The notes under the pieces were generated by a model. It searched no databases, was not told the origin of the DNA, and worked only from the letters and a program-made list of their open reading frames with translations. From [Bacillus] selenitireducens MLS10 (GTDB lineage Bacteria; Bacillota; Bacilli; Bacillales; Salisediminibacteriaceae), in contig NC_014219.1 of the NCBI RefSeq assembly GCF_000093085.1, positions 434,001 through 498,000 of the forward strand: a DNA stretch of 64,000 nucleotides, given 5' to 3'. This document shows positions 20,872 through 28,722 of this stretch, one piece after another. The translations under genes and the position numbers were made by a program. Every line of letters starts with the position of its first letter. Position 1 is the first letter of the stretch.

Positions 20872-21314
20872 GTATGAGTACGTCCAAGGAAGAACGCGCT
20901 CTGAAGCTCTTCATTGTCCTGACCCGTTCAATGCAGGCTGTGAAAAAAAAGGTGGAGGAAGATATCCGCAGTCACGGATTGAATACGACTGAATTTGCCG
21001 TTCTTGAACTGATTTTTCATAAAGGTCAGCAGCCGATTCAGCGTATCGGTGAGAAAGTGCTGATTGCAAGCAGCAGCATCACCTATGTCGTGGATAAACT
21101 CGTCAAAAAAGGGTATCTCACAAGAGAAACGTGCTCGAAGGACCGGCGGGTAAGCTACGCGGTCCTGACGGAAGACGGCAAGGCGCTCATGGACCAGATT
21201 TTTCCGATGCATGAACAGGCCATTCGCCGGATTACGGCGGGGCTTACGGAAGAGGAAAAGGATCAGGCGACTGAACTTCTCAAGAAGCTCGGCCATCATG
21301 CAACGAAAGCATAA
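20868..21314 (+). CDS. mhqR: MarR-family repressor, MhqR-like
   Basis: A 148-residue winged-helix MarR protein. The DNA-binding part is around residues 50-105 (IQRIGEKVLIASSSITYVVDKLVKKGYLTRE, then DRRVSYAVLTEDG for the wing). The GTG at 20868 overlaps the dioxygenase stop and has AAAAGG 7 nt upstream; an ATG two codons later is possible. MhqR-type boxes at its own operon promoter and before the quinone reductase gene support an MhqR role: repression relieved by quinone-like electrophiles. A single Cys (in RETCSKDRR) is visible; MhqR itself is not known to need thiol switching. Confidence 0.82.
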   Translation: MSMSTSKEERALKLFIVLTRSMQAVKKKVEEDIRSHGLNTTEFAVLELIFHKGQQPIQRIGEKVLIASSSITYVVDKLVKKGYLTRETCSKDRRVSYAVLTEDGKALMDQIFPMHEQAIRRITAGLTEEEKDQATELLKKLGHHATKA

Positions 21315-21389
21315 AGAAGCGTCACCGGATAACAGGTAAACGCAGGATGACCTCCTGAGGGATCGTCATTCTGCTTCACCATAAATAAG

Positions 21390-21407
21390 TATCTCGAAAC
21401 GGAGATA
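21390..21407 (+). promoter_or_regulatory. MhqR-type operator before the WrbA-like gene
   Basis: TATCTCGAAACGGAGATA matches the perfect box at 19812-19829 in 15 of 18 positions, with the mismatches confined to the centre. It lies 35 bp before the WrbA-like start codon, so the same repressor probably controls it. A weak hairpin at 21342-21374 between the two genes has no T-run. Confidence 0.78.
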
Positions 21408-21441
21408 AATACAAACAACGATTAAAAGGAGAGATTTGATC

Positions 21442-22059
21442 ATGACAGACGTAAACGTAGCGGTTGTGTATTACAGTTCAACAGGGACGAACCACCAGTT
21501 GGCCAAGTGGGCAGAGGAAGGCGCGAAAGCGGCAGGTGCTGCCAATGTGAAATTCCTTCGTATCCCGGAGCTCGCACCGGAAGCGGCAATTGCATCGAAT
21601 CCGGCCTGGGAAGCGCATTATAATGAAACAAAAGACATCCCGGAAGCCACTCCGGACGACCTGGACTGGGCAGATGCCGTCATCTTCAGCATCCCGTCCC
21701 GCTTCGGTACCGTGCCGGGTCAGGTGAAGCAGTTCATCGATACGACCGGCGGACTGTGGGCACAGGGCAAGCTGGTCAATAAAGTCGTCTCTGCCATGTC
21801 TTCAGCGAGCAACGCGCACGGCGGTCAGGAAGCGACGATTCAATCCCTCTATACGAATATGCATCACTGGGGTGCGATCATTGCGTCCCCTGGCTACGCA
21901 GATCCGGTTCAGTTCGCTTCAGGCGGGAACCCATACGGTGTCAGTGTCACCGTCGATCAGGAAGGCAAGATGGTCGAGGACGTGAAAGACGCGGTTCACT
22001 TCCAGGCAAAACGTACGGTAACCATTGCCTCTTACATCAAAAAAGGCATGCAAGGCTGA
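21442..22059 (+). CDS. wrbA: NAD(P)H:quinone oxidoreductase, WrbA-like flavodoxin
   Basis: A 205-residue flavodoxin-fold protein. The FMN phosphate loop is YYSSTGTNHQLA (residues 10-21), and PSRFGTVPGQVKQFID with the GG(L)WAQGKLVNK stretch around 80-110 is WrbA/type IV NQO. It reduces quinones by two electrons, avoiding semiquinone radicals. AAGGAGAG is 8 nt before the ATG. The MhqR-type operator upstream puts it in the same electrophile response as the dioxygenase. Lengths and motifs fit the WrbA family well. Confidence 0.88.
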   Translation: MTDVNVAVVYYSSTGTNHQLAKWAEEGAKAAGAANVKFLRIPELAPEAAIASNPAWEAHYNETKDIPEATPDDLDWADAVIFSIPSRFGTVPGQVKQFIDTTGGLWAQGKLVNKVVSAMSSASNAHGGQEATIQSLYTNMHHWGAIIASPGYADPVQFASGGNPYGVSVTVDQEGKMVEDVKDAVHFQAKRTVTIASYIKKGMQG

Positions 22060-22072
22060 TTACACGCGATAC

Positions 22073-22114
22073 AAAAAGAACCTGGCACCGGGATAGTCCC
22101 GGCCAGGTTCTTTT
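22073..22114. terminator. Bidirectional terminator between wrbA-like and DUF2892 genes
   Basis: AAAAGAACCTGGC pairs with GCCAGGTTCTTTT (right arm 22102-22114), with an inner CCGGG/CCCGG stem. A-run on one side and T-run on the other suit both converging genes. Confidence 0.88.
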
Positions 22115-22117
22115 ACA

Positions 22118-22318
22118 TTATTGGGTATTAACCTTGCACGTGTTGACCCCGATCAGGGTGTAGAGCGGACAGAAGCTGATGAATGAGGTCAAAATCGGGA
22201 CGAATCCGACGAGCCCGATCCATCTTGCGCCGCCTTCCAAAAAGAAATACAACGATAAGAGCGTAATGCCGATGACGATCCGGATAGCCCGGTCTGTAGA
22301 GCCGATATTCGCTTTCAT
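22118..22318 (-). CDS. DUF2892 family small membrane protein
   Basis: A 66-residue protein with the DUF2892 layout: an N-terminal MKANIGSTDRAIRIVIG, a hydrophobic helix, a short glycine-rich turn, and a second helix with FCPLYTLIGVNTCK, giving the paired cysteines usual in the family. GAGG precedes the ATG at good spacing. In many bacteria such proteins accompany rhodaneses and persulfide-handling genes. A CsoR/CstR-like box at its promoter (see separate entry) links it to the sulfur gene at 33376. Confidence 0.85.
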   Translation of the reverse strand: MKANIGSTDRAIRIVIGITLLSLYFFLEGGARWIGLVGFVPILTSFISFCPLYTLIGVNTCKVNTQ

Positions 22319-22347
22319 AGGTGATGCCTCCTCACAGTCTTTCCTTT

Positions 22348-22377
22348 ATCATATACCACTACCCCTATGAGTGTAAA
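22348..22377 (-). promoter_or_regulatory. DUF2892 promoter with CsoR/CstR-like box
   Basis: On the minus strand TTTACA (22377-22372) and TATGAT (22353-22348) are 18 bp apart. The spacer contains CTCATAGGGGTA (plus strand TACCCCTATGAG at 22360-22371), which matches most of the palindrome TACCCATAGGGGTA at 33264-33277. Operators of the CsoR/CstR family have this TACCC/GGGTA form. The repressor gene is not in the window. Confidence 0.55.
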
Positions 22378-22390
22378 GAAAGATGGATTT

Positions 22391-22419
22391 CGGCAGAAAC
22401 GGTGAAACCTTTTCTGCCG
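22391..22419. other. Inverted repeat in the DUF2892-htpX gap
   Basis: CGGCAGAAA (22391-22399) and TTTCTGCCG (22411-22419) form a perfect 9-bp inverted repeat with 11 bp between, containing an inner GGT/ACC pair. There is no T-run. It lies upstream of a TATAAT (22454-22459) that could be the htpX -10 box, so it may be an operator or a structured leader. Function unknown. Confidence 0.5.
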
Positions 22420-22493
22420 GTAGTCCGTACAACACAAAGGACCGATTTTCGTGTATAATAACGTCCGTAAGAATGAAAATGGAGGTAGAAGCT

Positions 22494-23408
22494 ATGGGGA
22501 AACGATTTTTCTTTTTTCTTTTGACAAACATTATGGTCATGGTTACCATTCTCATCGTGTGGAGCCTGATCACGGAATTTACCGATCTCGGAAGAACGTT
22601 TGACACCGGTGGTCCCGGGCTTGGCATTGACCTTGTCTCACTGGCTGTCTTCAGTATTCTGATCGGGTTCATGGGCAGTTTCATCTCTCTTGCGATGTCA
22701 CGTTTTGTCGCCAAGAAGATGATGAAGGTCAAGGTCATTGACCCGGATGGCCCGATGAGTCAGGAAGAGCGGATTGTGGTGGAGAAGGTTCACCGTCTTT
22801 CAAGGGCTGCCGGTCTCATGCACATGCCGGAAGTCGGCATTTATCAGTCGCAGGAAGTGAACGCGTTTGCGACGGGTCCTTCGAAGAAGAAGTCACTGGT
22901 TGCTGTCTCGTCAGGGCTATTACATGTCATGGATGATGACGCCGTAGAAGGGGTTATTGCCCATGAAGTGGCGCACGTGGCCAACGGTGATATGGTGACG
23001 ATGACGCTCTTGCAGGGTGTGATCAACACCTTCGTTGTGTTCTTCTCACGCATCATTGCCATCGTGGCATCGCGTCTCGTACCGGAGCAGTACCAGTTTA
23101 TTGTCCAGCTGGCATCGATCATTATCTTCCAGATCCTCTTGTCGATCCTCGGAAGCATCGTCGTCATGGCCTACTCGAGATACCGTGAATTCCACGCGGA
23201 TCGCGGTGGCGCCGATCTTGCCGGCAAAGACAAAATGGCACACGCACTCAGGTCCCTGCAAAGCTATGTGGACCGTGCCAGTGTGAACCGAGGACGTGAT
23301 GATTCTGCCGTACAGACGATGAAGATCAGCGGCAAGCGCGGTATGTCTCTCATGTTCTCCTCACACCCGGATCTCGGTGAACGCATTGCCCGCCTTGAAG
23401 GGAAATAA
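22494..23408 (+). CDS. htpX: Membrane protease HtpX
   Basis: A 304-residue M48 zinc metalloprotease. Two N-terminal membrane helices (residues 3-25 and 40-65) precede the cytosolic zinc site [11 protein letters not shown], then two more hydrophobic segments and the third ligand region [11 protein letters not shown]. It degrades damaged or misfolded membrane proteins. The frame is open upstream from 22383, but GGAGG before the ATG at 22494 and the family N-terminus ([12 protein letters not shown]) set the start. Confidence 0.94.
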   Translation: MGKRFFFFLLTNIMVMVTILIVWSLITEFTDLGRTFDTGGPGLGIDLVSLAVFSILIGFMGSFISLAMSRFVAKKMMKVKVIDPDGPMSQEERIVVEKVHRLSRAAGLMHMPEVGIYQSQEVNAFATGPSKKKSLVAVSSGLLHVMDDDAVEGVIAHEVAHVANGDMVTMTLLQGVINTFVVFFSRIIAIVASRLVPEQYQFIVQLASIIIFQILLSILGSIVVMAYSRYREFHADRGGADLAGKDKMAHALRSLQSYVDRASVNRGRDDSAVQTMKISGKRGMSLMFSSHPDLGERIARLEGK

Positions 23409-23428
23409 ATGAATACAACCATTCAGCA

Positions 23429-23469
23429 TCCCCGCTCTGTTCAGATGAACAGGGCGGGGGTGTTTTTTT
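23429..23469 (+). terminator. Rho-independent terminator after htpX
   Basis: A 13-bp G/C-rich stem (arms 23430-23442 and 23447-23459) with a 4-nt loop is followed by a run of seven T. Confidence 0.9.
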
Positions 23470-23563
23470 GATGTGAGAGCGAAGAGCATAGAGGAAGGCG
23501 GTTTTCCTTTTTCATATCGCAGTGTACAATAAGATGAGAACGCTTACCGGAGGGGGGATGACG

Positions 23564-25603
23564 ATGAGGGTGACAGGGTTGCTTGCCATGATGGTGCTCG
23601 TGCTGTCCGTATGGCTGACGGAACCGGCTCAGGCGGAAGTGAACCGCCACGGGGAATCCCCCGCGCTTCGGGTTGCTTTTGACCCGGAACTGATCCCCTT
23701 TCACGACCGGTCGAACGGAGAACAGGGTTTTTCCCTTGCGCTCATGGAGCAGATCGCAGAAGGGATGGAGCGTGAGGCGGACTACGTGGAGATGAGCCAG
23801 GCAAGGGCGGTGGAGGCCATCCAAAATCAGGAGGTGGATATCATCCTGACGATTCCGTTCTCCGAACAGTTTTCGACCCGGATGGAATTCACGGATTCGA
23901 TTTTTTCCACATCCATCGGGATGGTGACCCGGGTCCATGACGATGAGATCAGCGTCATTACGGATCTTTCCGAGTCCCTCGTCGCGATTCAGCAACAGAC
24001 CATCGAGTATGAATTTCTCCGTAATATCCGGCGTATCCAGTTCCAGGTGACGACAGATCAGCGGCGGGCCTTTGAGCTCTTTCTCGACGGGCGTGCAGAC
24101 ACATTCGTCGGCAATATGACAACAACGGGGGCTCTGATCGAACGCCTTGGCATGGAAGAAGACGTGAATGTGGCGGATTCGTTTTTGATGCCGGTGGATT
24201 ATTCTATTGCGGTTCAGCGGGAGAACTATACCCTGTTAAATGCGGTCAATACGGAGATCCGCCGCATGCGGGCATCCGGTGCCTACGGGGAACTGTATGA
24301 ACAGTATTTTCAGGAGGAGGGAGCGGACGGCTGGCTGTTAATGACGGTGCAGGCTGCGGCCGGGGTGATCGTCATCTTTACGATTGTCCTCTTTCTCGGG
24401 ATCCGCTGGAACCGCCAGCTCCAATACGAAGTGTCGAAGAAGACGGGGGATCTGAATCAGCTGAACGAATCCCTCCTTGAACAGATCGAACTGAAGCGTG
24501 ACAATAATGAATTCCTGAATCAGATCCTCGACAGCAGTCCAAGGGGGATCGTGACCCTCGACAGCAATGGCCGGATCACGAAGTTTAACCCGAAGGCCAA
24601 TTTGCTGACAGGGCTCAGCGAGGCGCCTCTTCAGCGTGATTACCGGGATGTGTCGCTGTTGAACCGGCTGCTTGAAGGGAAAGCCGTGGAGATCCTCGCC
24701 GGCGAAGAGCGGCGTTACCTCGGGGAGTACCAGACGTGGACCCGCGATGACGGTGAGAAGTTTCAGTTCCGGTATTTCGTCTATCCGCTGTTTAACTACA
24801 GCCGGGAAGTGGCGGGTCTGATTCTGACATTTGAGGATGTGACGTCGGAGATGGAGCTTCGAAACAAGGTGTTTGAGCAGGAGAAGAACCAGGCGCTCAG
24901 CCGCGTCGTTGCAGGGATTGCCCATGAGATCCGCAACCCGCTCAGCTCGATCAAAACCTTCGTCGAACTGATCCCGCGGAAGATCAATAATCAGAAGTTT
25001 CAGGAAGAGATCGCCACATACGTCCCGAAGGAAATCGTCCGGGTCAGTGAACTGATCGAAGGCCTGATCAATTACGCAAGGCCGAGGCATCAGGAGCCGG
25101 AAGCGGTGGATGCGGGCATACTGATGCATGAGTCCTTCATTCTGTTTGAGCGGACGGGTAAGAATAAGGGGATGACCCTTGAACTCAATCAGGAAGAGGG
25201 GCTGTGGATTGAAGTCGATCCGCAACAGGTCAAGCAGGCGGTGATAAACCTCATCATCAACGGACTTGATGCGATGGAAGCGAGAAAAAACACGGAGGGC
25301 GGAGGAACGATGACGCTGACGCTTGCCGTCTTTGAACAGGACGGGTGCGTGCATCTCTCCGTCACGGACGAAGGCATTGGTATGGCGGATGACGAACTGG
25401 CCAAGGTGCTCGAGCCGTTTTACACGACGAAGGATAAGGGGTCGGGCCTCGGACTGGCCATTTCGAGTCAGCTTGTCAAAGATAACGGCGGTGAGCTATT
25501 GATCGTCAGTGAGAAAGGAACGGGGACGACGATGACGCTTGTCTTCCCGAAGAAACCGGACCAGACGGATCCGCAGGCGCGTAAAGGGGGCAGGAGATCA
25601 TGA
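23564..25603 (+). CDS. NtrB-type sensor histidine kinase with periplasmic binding-protein domain
   Basis: A 679-residue membrane kinase. A signal peptide (first 25 residues, ending AQA) precedes a bacterial extracellular solute-binding family 3 domain outside the cell (about 30-255), one membrane helix (about 270-292), a short coiled coil, a PAS domain (about 315-430), HisKA (phosphoacceptor in VVAGIAHEIRNPLSS, about 450) and an ATPase domain with VINLIINGLDAM, DEGIGM and GSGLGLAIS. GGAGG lies 10 nt before the ATG at 23564; the ATG at 23558 is too close. It overlaps the response regulator by 4 bp. It probably senses an external organic acid or amino acid and activates the sigma-54 regulator next to it. 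Confidence 0.92.
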   Translation: MRVTGLLAMMVLVLSVWLTEPAQAEVNRHGESPALRVAFDPELIPFHDRSNGEQGFSLALMEQIAEGMEREADYVEMSQARAVEAIQNQEVDIILTIPFSEQFSTRMEFTDSIFSTSIGMVTRVHDDEISVITDLSESLVAIQQQTIEYEFLRNIRRIQFQVTTDQRRAFELFLDGRADTFVGNMTTTGALIERLGMEEDVNVADSFLMPVDYSIAVQRENYTLLNAVNTEIRRMRASGAYGELYEQYFQEEGADGWLLMTVQAAAGVIVIFTIVLFLGIRWNRQLQYEVSKKTGDLNQLNESLLEQIELKRDNNEFLNQILDSSPRGIVTLDSNGRITKFNPKANLLTGLSEAPLQRDYRDVSLLNRLLEGKAVEILAGEERRYLGEYQTWTRDDGEKFQFRYFVYPLFNYSREVAGLILTFEDVTSEMELRNKVFEQEKNQALSRVVAGIAHEIRNPLSSIKTFVELIPRKINNQKFQEEIATYVPKEIVRVSELIEGLINYARPRHQEPEAVDAGILMHESFILFERTGKNKGMTLELNQEEGLWIEVDPQQVKQAVINLIINGLDAMEARKNTEGGGTMTLTLAVFEQDGCVHLSVTDEGIGMADDELAKVLEPFYTTKDKGSGLGLAISSQLVKDNGGELLIVSEKGTGTTMTLVFPKKPDQTDPQARKGGRRS

Positions 25604-26961
25604 CGAAAATTATCATTATTGACGATGAAGAAGGGATCTGTTCATCGCTCGTATTTGCACTTGAGGATGACTATGACACCGAAGCCTTCACGAACCCCGC
25701 AGAGGGACTGAAGTCGGTCATTGCCGATCAGCCGGCTGTCGTGCTTCTTGATTTGAAGATCGGCAGTGTGAACGGGATCGATGTCCTCAAAGAAATCCGA
25801 AAACAGGCGCCGGGTACGGAAGTGATTATGATTACGGCTTACGGCACGATCTCGTCTTCCGTGGAAGCACTTCAGAACGGGGCATACAGCTATGTGACGA
25901 AGCCACTCAATATGGATGAGCTCTTTGCGAATATCAGCCGGGTTATGGAATACAAGGCTCTGAACCGGCAGGTCCAGGCGCTGTCTGATCAGCTCGAGCG
26001 GAAATACCGCTACGAAGAGATGGTCGGCAAGAGTGATGCGATGCAGAAACTGTACCGCCTGATTGACAAGGTGAAGGAAGTGGATACGAACGTGCTGATC
26101 ACGGGCGAGAGCGGTACCGGGAAGGAGCTCGTGGCAAGGGCGATCCATTACGCCGGGAAGCGGCGAAGCGGCCCTTTGGAAGTGGTGAACTGCGCGGCTA
26201 TTCCGGAAACGCTCCTTGAAAGCGAGTTGTTCGGGTATGAGAAAGGAGCCTTTACCGGTGCCACACAGCGAAAAGCGGGGAAGTTTGAACTTGCTCACGG
26301 CGGGACGCTGTTCCTTGATGAAATCGGGGATATGCCGGTTCAGCTTCAGGCGAAACTCCTCCGGGTTCTGCAAAAGCGTGAGGTGACACGTCTTGGCGGA
26401 ACGGAAGCCAAGCTGTTCGATGTCCGGGTCATCGCCGCGACGAACGTGTCCCTCGAGAAAGAAACGGAAGAAGGGCATTTCAGGGAGGATCTGTATTTCC
26501 GGCTGAACGTGATTCAGCTGCAGCTTCCCCCTCTTCGGGAGCGGACGGCGGACTTGCCGATTCTTCTCAAACATTTTATCGATAAATACAACAGGGAAAT
26601 GAACAAGAGTATTCAGGGGTTCTCTAAAGAAGCGGAACAGCGGATCTTCAATCATCATTTCCCCGGGAACATCCGTGAACTTGCAAATATCATTGAATCT
26701 TCGATGGTGATTACCGATGGGGAGATCATCGAGCCTGAGGATCTACCTGCATATCTGAACCGGGGTACGAAGCGTCAGGAGTCGGAGGAAGCGTCACTGA
26801 AACCGTTCGTCCGGCTCGGATATACCCTGAAGGCCCTTGAGAAGGCGTTCATTCTTGAAACCCTGGAGGCGGAAAACGGACACCGCAAGCACACGGCAAC
26901 GAAACTCGGGATCAGTGAACGGAGCCTGCGGGATAAAATCAAGCAATATGAACAGGGTTGA
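25600..26961 (+). CDS. NtrC-family sigma-54-dependent response regulator
   Basis: The 453-residue protein has a receiver domain (residues 1-120; phosphorylation Asp in VVLLDLKIG), an AAA+ domain (about 143-370) with GESGTGKE (Walker A), the sigma-54 contact motif GAFTGAT, and GTLFLDEIGDM (Walker B), and a Fis-type C-terminal helix-turn-helix (HRKHTATKLGISERSLRDKIKQY). Intact GAFTGA means it should open sigma-54 promoters. The only consensus -24/-12 site I see is 134 bp downstream, in front of the TAXI-TRAP transporter genes. It is cotranscribed with its kinase. Confidence 0.95.
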   Translation: MTKIIIIDDEEGICSSLVFALEDDYDTEAFTNPAEGLKSVIADQPAVVLLDLKIGSVNGIDVLKEIRKQAPGTEVIMITAYGTISSSVEALQNGAYSYVTKPLNMDELFANISRVMEYKALNRQVQALSDQLERKYRYEEMVGKSDAMQKLYRLIDKVKEVDTNVLITGESGTGKELVARAIHYAGKRRSGPLEVVNCAAIPETLLESELFGYEKGAFTGATQRKAGKFELAHGGTLFLDEIGDMPVQLQAKLLRVLQKREVTRLGGTEAKLFDVRVIAATNVSLEKETEEGHFREDLYFRLNVIQLQLPPLRERTADLPILLKHFIDKYNREMNKSIQGFSKEAEQRIFNHHFPGNIRELANIIESSMVITDGEIIEPEDLPAYLNRGTKRQESEEASLKPFVRLGYTLKALEKAFILETLEAENGHRKHTATKLGISERSLRDKIKQYEQG

Positions 26962-26997
26962 ATAAGGTCCGGTCATCTGATGAGAGGAAACCTTTGC

Positions 26998-27028
26998 AAA
27001 AGGGCGGCAAAATCTGCCGTCTTTTTTT
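26998..27028 (+). terminator. Rho-independent terminator after the response regulator
   Basis: GGCGGCA (27003-27009) pairs with TGCCGTC (27015-27021), extended by A:T pairs, and seven T follow. It isolates the regulator operon from the sigma-54 promoter. Confidence 0.85.
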
Positions 27029-27094
27029 GCCGGTTGTGAATGCGCTTACATAAAGAAGGTTGCCGGAACGGGATTTTCGGATGATTCAGAAAGT

Positions 27095-27110
27095 TGGCAC
27101 GGATCTTGCA
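27095..27110 (+). promoter_or_regulatory. Sigma-54 (-24/-12) promoter for the TAXI-TRAP operon
   Basis: TGGCAC-N5-TTGCA (27095-27100, 27106-27110) is an exact match to the sigma-54 consensus, with the GG and GC doublets at correct spacing. It lies 47 bp before the binding-protein start codon and next to the gene for a GAFTGA-containing activator. No clear inverted-repeat enhancer was identified in the 70 bp between the terminator and this promoter. Confidence 0.9.
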
Positions 27111-27156
27111 TAACAGTAAGAAGATGAACACAACTTTTTTCAAGGGGGTTTTATGA

Positions 27157-28191
27157 ATGAAGAAAGCAATGTTGAGTGCGATGGGGTTACTGTTGATTGG
27201 AACGGCAGCGGCTTGCGGCAATGATAACGAGGCGGCGGATGCCGGCAACAACGATGGCGGAGCGGACAATAACGGTAACACTGAGGCCAACGCCGGCGGA
27301 GCGGATATGGACGATCTGTTCATTACCGTGGCAACAGGCGGAACAAGCGGGGTGTACTATCCGATCGGCGGGGCGATTTCGAACATTCTCGATCAGGACC
27401 TCGGGGTGGATACCTCCGTTCAGTCCACAGGGGCTTCTGTTGAGAACGTCAACCTGATTGACTCCAATCGTGCCGAACTGGCCATTACAATGGCGGACGC
27501 CGTGGCTCAGGCGTATGAAGGCAGCGGTGCTTTCGATGGCGAAGAGCCGATTGAATCACTGAGAGGGCTCACTGCACTGTACCCGAACTTTGTCCAGGTC
27601 GTCACGACAGCCGACACGGGCATTGAATCGATCTATGACCTTGAAGGACGGGACGTCGGGGTCGGGGCACCAGGCTCCGGGGTGGAACTGAATGCCCGGA
27701 TGATTCTCGATGCGCACGGTATGGACTATGATGATATCAATGAAGACTTCCTGTCCTACAGTGAAGCGATTGATCAGATCAAAAACGGCATGGTCGATGC
27801 GGCATTTGTGACGAGCGGGGTACCGAATGCAACGATTATCGACTTGTCCACCACGCATGATGCCGTCGTACTTCCGATTGAAGGCGAACCGATGGATAAT
27901 CTGATGGACGAGTACGCGTTCTTCTCCACCGGTGTCATTCCCGGCGGTACGTACGATCAGGAAGAAGACGTGAATACGGCAACGATTACGAACGTACTTC
28001 TCGTGAACAGTGAACTGAGTGACGATGTGGTGTATGAGATTACCCGGTCGCTCTTTGAGCATATCGATGACCTGCACGCATCGCACAACGCGGCCACGGA
28101 TATTTCTCTCGACAGCGTGATGGAAGGGATGCCGGTGCCTCTGCATCCGGGAGCGGAGCGTTACTTTGAAGAACAGGGTGTGCTGGACTAA
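27157..28191 (+). CDS. TAXI-family TRAP transporter solute-binding lipoprotein
   Basis: A 344-residue lipoprotein: signal peptide with lipobox ending at Cys20 (GTAAAC), an Asn/Asp/Gly-rich acidic linker (about 21-50), then the TAXI receptor fold with VATGGTSGVYYPIGGAIS near residues 56-73 and the typical QSTGASVENV and TMADAVAQAY segments. It delivers an extracellular carboxylate-type substrate, often glutamate or another organic acid, to the TRAP permease two genes downstream. AAGGGGG lies before the ATG. Expression should depend on sigma-54 and the NtrC-like protein. Confidence 0.93.
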   Translation: MKKAMLSAMGLLLIGTAAACGNDNEAADAGNNDGGADNNGNTEANAGGADMDDLFITVATGGTSGVYYPIGGAISNILDQDLGVDTSVQSTGASVENVNLIDSNRAELAITMADAVAQAYEGSGAFDGEEPIESLRGLTALYPNFVQVVTTADTGIESIYDLEGRDVGVGAPGSGVELNARMILDAHGMDYDDINEDFLSYSEAIDQIKNGMVDAAFVTSGVPNATIIDLSTTHDAVVLPIEGEPMDNLMDEYAFFSTGVIPGGTYDQEEDVNTATITNVLLVNSELSDDVVYEITRSLFEHIDDLHASHNAATDISLDSVMEGMPVPLHPGAERYFEEQGVLD

Positions 28192-28195
28192 CCGT

Positions 28196-28248
28196 AAAGG
28201 AGGGCTGGTTGCGGGGGACCTATTGGTCCGTCGCAACCGCTTATCATG
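28196..28248 (+). promoter_or_regulatory. Hairpin-bridged ribosome-binding site of the DUF1850 gene
   Basis: AAAGGAGGG (28196-28204) lies 41 nt before the only plausible ATG (28246), too far to act directly. Between them GGTTGCG (28207-28213) pairs with CGCAACC (28232-28238), and GGACC (28216-28220) with GGTCC (28225-28229). When folded, the hairpin leaves only 2 + 7 nt between the Shine-Dalgarno and the ATG, an ideal distance. It also separates the abundant receptor from the permease genes. Confidence 0.6.
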
Positions 28249-28722
28249 AAACGACTTATGGGTCTGCTGATTATCATGGTGATGGGAACGGGGCTTTACT
28301 ATACGTCCGCAAATGAGACCGGTGAAGTGATGGTTGTTCTTGAAAGCGAGCGGGAAGGACAGGTCTTTTTTGAAAGGCCGGTATCCGCCGGGGATATCTA
28401 TGAACTGAGCTGGATTCATTCTGTGGAGAAGACACCCTGGGCCGAGCGGTACGCTGTAACCGACGGGGATGCATTCCTCCTCGAACGGACTGAATTTGCC
28501 TCCTACGGCGCAGGTGTTCCTCATGAAGCGAATGAGGTACGAACGGAAAACGGCATGATCATTTACGATGGCATCAATACGTTGCATGATGATTTGCGTT
28601 GGATCCATTCGCATCAGGCGGAGCATGCCCTCTACATCAATGGTGAACAGGCATTCCCCCCGTCAGCCATCCCGCATCAGACAGCAGTCAGACTCTATAT
28701 TGAATGGAGGTCATCCGAATGA
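28246..28722 (+). CDS. DUF1850 domain protein
   Basis: A 158-residue protein with one N-terminal hydrophobic helix (about 4-20), then a small beta-rich domain outside the membrane carrying ELSWIHSVEKTPWAERY and the FASYGAGVPHE stretch, typical of DUF1850. Such genes sit regularly between TAXI receptor and fused TRAP permease genes. Its function is not established; an accessory part in the transporter is inferred. It ends in ATGA overlap with the permease gene. Its ribosome site is unusual (see separate entry). Confidence 0.82.
   Translation: MKRLMGLLIIMVMGTGLYYTSANETGEVMVVLESEREGQVFFERPVSAGDIYELSWIHSVEKTPWAERYAVTDGDAFLLERTEFASYGAGVPHEANEVRTENGMIIYDGINTLHDDLRWIHSHQAEHALYINGEQAFPPSAIPHQTAVRLYIEWRSSE

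Noticed and set aside
24338-25354. Open frame of 338 codons on the minus strand
   Set aside because: Antisense to the histidine kinase gene, low-complexity composition and no start signal.
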